A stretch of 64,000 bases of DNA from Candidatus Methylomirabilota bacterium. Its GTDB lineage: Bacteria; Methylomirabilota; Methylomirabilia; Rokubacteriales; CSP1-6. The stretch spans positions 1 through 64,000 of the forward strand of contig DASTYT010000049.1 of assembly GCA_035764725.1 (NCBI GenBank), given 5' to 3'. The first letter of the stretch is position 1, and each line of letters begins with the position of its first letter. The translations under genes and the position numbers were made by a program. Shown here in pieces: positions 61,139-64,000 of this stretch. The notes beneath the pieces were generated by a model. The model had not been told where the DNA came from. It searched no databases and saw only the letters and a program-made list of their open reading frames with translations.

Positions 61139-63058
61139 GTGAGCACAGACCAGCAGATCCCCGAAGTCGCGCCGGAGCAAGAGCCCGCCGCCGCGGCGCC
61201 GGAGCGGATCACGGTCGGTCTCGACAGCCTCCAGGACACCATCGCGCGGCTCGCCAAGCAGTTCGAGAACGCGCCTCGCCGCCGAGCCACCGACCATCCT
61301 CCCAAGCGCTACACTTCGAAGTTCGAGTACCTCGTCGAGCAGCAGCTGATCAGCCAGCAGGATCTCGACGCGGCCATCGCCGAGGCCAAGCGCGCCGCGA
61401 CGCACGTCGACCTGATCCTGATGCAGCAGTACAACATCAGCAAGGCGCAGATCGGCCAGTCTTCCTCGGTGTTCTACCGGGTGCCGTTCATCGAGTTCGA
61501 CGAGCGCCTCGTCATCTCGCCCGACCTCGTGCGCGAGATCAAGGTCGAGTACCTCAAGAAGAACTACTGGATCCCGCTCAGGCGCGAGGGGGGCGCGGTG
61601 GTCGTGCTGGTGGACGACCCCCACGACCTCGCCAAGGTCGACAGTGTCGAGCGGGCGCTCAAGAACCAGAAGGTCAAGCTCGCCGTCGGCTTCCGCAGCG
61701 ACATCCTCCGCTTCATCGCGATCGCGAGCGGCGAGCAGGCCCCGCGGAACCCCAGCGCCACCGCCGAGTCCATCCAGGACATCATCGGGACGCTCAAGGC
61801 CGAGGACGACGGTTCGAGCGCCGCCGCCGACGGCCACGACGTCGCGGAGGTGGACGAGAACGACAGCGCGATCGTGCGGCTGTCCGGCCAGGTGATCCTC
61901 GCCGCCTATCAGGCGCGCGCCTCCGACATCCACATCGAGCCGTACGGGCCGCAGAAGGACACCATCATCCGGTTCCGCGTCGACGGGAGCTGCCAGGAGT
62001 ACATGAAGCTGCCCGGGGCGTTCCGGCGGCCCCTCGTCGCCCGGATCAAGATCATGTCGCGGCTCGACATCGCGGAGCGGCGCAAGCCACAGGACGGCAA
62101 GATCAAGATCGCGCTCCCCGAGCGGGAAATCGAGCTGCGTGTCGCCACCATCCCCACCGCGCTGGGGGACGAGGACGTGGTGATGCGCATCCTCGCCTCC
62201 AACGAGCCGATCCCCATCGACAAGCTCGGGATGAACGAGCGGAACCTGGGCGAGATGAAGCGGATCTCGCAGCGTCCCTACGGGCTCATCCTCTGCGTGG
62301 GCCCCACCGGCTCCGGCAAGACGACCACGCTCCACTCCGTGCTCGGCTTCATCAACAAGCCGGACCGGAAGATCTGGACCGCGGAGGACCCCGTCGAGAT
62401 CACCCAGTACGGCCTCCGCCAGGTCCAGGTGAACCCCAAGATCGGGTTCAACTTCGCCGCCGCCATGCGCGCCTTCCTCCGCGCCGATCCCGACGTGATC
62501 ATGGTCGGAGAGATGCGCGACGAGGAGACGGCGTCGGTGGGCATCGAGGCCTCGCTGACCGGCCACCTCGTGCTCAGCACCCTGCACACGAACAGCGCCC
62601 CCGAGACGGTGGTGCGCCTGGTGGACATGGGCTGCGACCCCTTCAACTTTTCCGACGCGATGCTCGGGATCCTCGCCCAGCGGCTGGTCAAGCGCATCTG
62701 CGACGGATGCAAGGAGCCCTATCAGCCGACGCCCGAGCAGTTCGAGGAGGTCGTCCTGGCCTACGGCCGGGAAGAGTGGGAGACGCTCGGCATCAAGCAC
62801 GACGGAGGCTTCAAGCTCTACCGCGGCCGCGGCTGCGACAAGTGCGCCAAGACGGGCTATACGGGCCGCGCCGCCATCCACGAGCTACTCGTGACCTCCG
62901 CGGAGATCAAGCGCCTCATCCAGACGCGGGCGCGCGCCACCGAGATCCTGACCGTCGCCCGGGAGGGGGGCATGACCACCCTGCTCCAGGACGGCATCAG
63001 CAAGGCCCTCGCCGGCGTCACCGACGTGAAGCAGGTCAAGGCGGTGGCGAACGCCTGA
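61139..63058 (+). CDS. type IV pilus/type II secretion assembly ATPase (PilB/GspE family)
   Basis: A 639-residue secretion ATPase: an N-terminal MshEN/GspE-N-like region (LVEQQLISQQDLDAAIAEAKR), a linker rich in Ala/Asp (about 200-240), ASDIHIEPYG, Walker A GPTGSGKTTTLHS, the Asp box and Walker B in DPDVIMVGEMRDEETA, the His box TGHLVLSTLHTNSA, and a C-terminal zinc knuckle (CDGCKEP and CDKCAKTGYTGR). It powers pilus extension or pseudopilus assembly at the inner membrane. No other pilus gene lies in the window. GTG 61139 is the first start after the promoter. Confidence 0.9.
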   Translation: MSTDQQIPEVAPEQEPAAAAPERITVGLDSLQDTIARLAKQFENAPRRRATDHPPKRYTSKFEYLVEQQLISQQDLDAAIAEAKRAATHVDLILMQQYNISKAQIGQSSSVFYRVPFIEFDERLVISPDLVREIKVEYLKKNYWIPLRREGGAVVVLVDDPHDLAKVDSVERALKNQKVKLAVGFRSDILRFIAIASGEQAPRNPSATAESIQDIIGTLKAEDDGSSAAADGHDVAEVDENDSAIVRLSGQVILAAYQARASDIHIEPYGPQKDTIIRFRVDGSCQEYMKLPGAFRRPLVARIKIMSRLDIAERRKPQDGKIKIALPEREIELRVATIPTALGDEDVVMRILASNEPIPIDKLGMNERNLGEMKRISQRPYGLILCVGPTGSGKTTTLHSVLGFINKPDRKIWTAEDPVEITQYGLRQVQVNPKIGFNFAAAMRAFLRADPDVIMVGEMRDEETASVGIEASLTGHLVLSTLHTNSAPETVVRLVDMGCDPFNFSDAMLGILAQRLVKRICDGCKEPYQPTPEQFEEVVLAYGREEWETLGIKHDGGFKLYRGRGCDKCAKTGYTGRAAIHELLVTSAEIKRLIQTRARATEILTVAREGGMTTLLQDGISKALAGVTDVKQVKAVANA

Positions 63059-63110
63059 TTCGCCCAGCTCGAGTGCAGGGAACGCAGCTCAACCCCAAGG
63101 AGATGTCGCG

Positions 63111-63467
63111 ATGGCGAACATGGAAGGGGCCGCGTGGCCGGAGACGCGCGCCAAGGTTCAGAAGTGGATCGAGGACGGCCAGTACCTCGTGGGTCTCATC
63201 CCGGCCCTCGTCGAGGAGAATGAGCGCCTCCGCGCGTCGCTGGACTCGAGCGAGAAGGAGTTCGAGCGGCTCCGTCAGGAAGTCGCCAGCCTCCGCGGCG
63301 AGAGCGAGCAGTACCGCAACGAGCGCGAGGACGTGGCCGACGCCCTCAACAAGTTCATGAACGAGATGCTCCAGCTCGTGAACGAGGTGGCGCAGAAGTT
63401 TCGGACCCCCTCGCAGCGCACCAAGAGCCCGTTCGAGCGGGAAGGCTCCATCTCCCACCGGCCGTAG
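63111..63467 (+). CDS. coiled-coil protein, unknown function
   Basis: 118 residues. A short N-terminal segment (WPETRAKVQKWIEDGQYLVGLIPALVEENERL) leads into a heptad coiled coil of about 60 residues (RASLDSSEKEFERLRQEVASLR and on), then a basic tail. It starts 52 bases after the pilB-type gene with AAGGAG upstream, so it is likely co-transcribed and may be an accessory of the pilus ATPase or a cytoskeletal adaptor (inference). Confidence 0.7.
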   Translation: MANMEGAAWPETRAKVQKWIEDGQYLVGLIPALVEENERLRASLDSSEKEFERLRQEVASLRGESEQYRNEREDVADALNKFMNEMLQLVNEVAQKFRTPSQRTKSPFEREGSISHRP

Positions 63468-63536
63468 CGCGGGCGACGCGATGCCGCGCGCCCTCCGAGG
63501 CCGTCCGGGCCGGGTTCCCCCGCTCGGGCCGGATGG

Positions 63537-64000
63537 CTATCGCGAGGGCGCGGCGTCGAGCATCTGCAGGGCCGCCAGTCGGCGGTAGATTCCGTCCTCC
63601 CGCGCCATGAGCTCCTCGTGGCGCCCCACCTCGGCGATCCGACCCCCGTGCACCACCACCACGCGATCCGCGTTGCGGACGGTAGCGAGGCGATGCGCGA
63701 TAACGAGCACCGTGCGCCCCTTCGTCAGCTCCGACAGGGCCTGCTGGACGAGGAACTCGCTCTCGGCATCGAGGTCCGAGGTGGCCTCGTCGAGGAGCAG
63801 GATGGGCGGGTCCTTGAGGAAGGCGCGGGCGATGGCGATGCGCTGGCGCTGCCCGCCGGAGAGCTTGACCCCGCGCTCCCCGACCTGCGTTGCATAACCG
63901 CTTGGAAGTCCGGCGATGAAGTCGTGGGCCTGGGCGAGGCGCGCCGCCCGTTCGATCTCCTCGCGAGTGGCGTCAGGCTTGCCGTAGCCGATGTTGTAGG
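63537..64000 (-). CDS. ABC exporter ATPase C-terminus (MsbA/LapB-like), cut by window edge
   Basis: The last 153 residues of an ABC ATP-binding domain, running off the right edge. Visible in order are [19 protein letters not shown], the signature [15 protein letters not shown], Walker [13 protein letters not shown] and the switch histidine [20 protein letters not shown], then [19 protein letters not shown] and stop. The form matches exporter half-transporters of the MsbA type, whose membrane domain would lie beyond position 64000. The substrate is unknown. Confidence 0.88.
   Translation of the reverse strand, partial: YNIGYGKPDATREEIERAARLAQAHDFIAGLPSGYATQVGERGVKLSGGQRQRIAIARAFLKDPPILLLDEATSDLDAESEFLVQQALSELTKGRTVLVIAHRLATVRNADRVVVVHGGRIAEVGRHEELMAREDGIYRRLAALQMLDAAPSR

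Overview
The window is high-GC (about 70%), densely coded bacterial DNA with many GTG starts and 4-base stop/start overlaps. Complete coenzyme F420 genes, F420-dependent oxidoreductases, a Gram-negative-type outer-membrane barrel, sigma-54 promoters and the general gene style suggest an environmental lineage of the Rokubacteria/Methylomirabilota kind. That placement is an inference from gene content; there is no rRNA here. I saw no insertion sequence, CRISPR array, tRNA or phage gene, so this looks like core chromosome.

Layout. 0-7.6 kb: lipid/aromatic catabolism (Rieske oxygenase, SDR, OB-fold protein plus thiolase, acyl-CoA ligase) and a membrane-anchored helical protein. 7.6-9.6 kb: a c-di-GMP pair (HD-GYP response regulator, GGDEF cyclase). 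9.7-11.8 kb: TusA-like protein, a cysteine desulfurase homologue that lacks its PLP lysine, and a HAD phosphatase. 11.8-19.7 kb: a ten-gene minus-strand F420 cluster (LLM oxidoreductase, PPOX protein, cofG, cofH, HU, a GNAT-like protein, cofD, cofC, cofE, npdG). 19.9-41.1 kb: a nitrogen island (NtrC-type activator, single receiver, glnK-amtB, glnA, porin, ANTAR antiterminator, urtABCDE, ureABCEFGD, atzG/E/H-like genes, Fis-like regulator). 41.1-47.5 kb: metallo-hydrolase lipoprotein, PhoB/PhoR-type pair, alpha/beta hydrolase plus GH3-like enzyme. 47.6-56.9 kb: phosphate (ppk, ppx, second PhoB-type regulator, pstSCAB, phoU), with arsM between. 56.9-64 kb: LOG-family protein, DMT transporter, nadE, pilB-type ATPase, coiled-coil protein and the end of an ABC exporter.

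How it fits together. Sites with the sigma-54 spacing (GG, ten bases, GC) precede the single receiver, glnK, the porin, the ANTAR gene, urtA, the Fis-like gene and the pilB-type gene. Most belong to the nitrogen island, so the NtrC-type activator is the likely driver. The urtA leader adds a second layer: two adjacent stem-loops with identical ACCGCC hexaloops, matching the RNA signature bound by ANTAR antiterminators, directly downstream of an ANTAR gene whose receiver has lost its phosphoacceptor aspartate. Urea would be imported by UrtABCDE, hydrolysed by urease, and the ammonia assimilated by GlnA under PII control. Separately, 11-bp GTAAC-like direct repeats precede pstS, the second PhoB-type gene and ppx, suggesting a Pho regulon.

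The main items for follow-up are the ANTAR/sigma-54 control of urea uptake, the lysine-less cysteine desulfurase, a G12 tract inside urtB, and a truncated PHP-domain remnant ahead of the hydrolase/GH3 pair.
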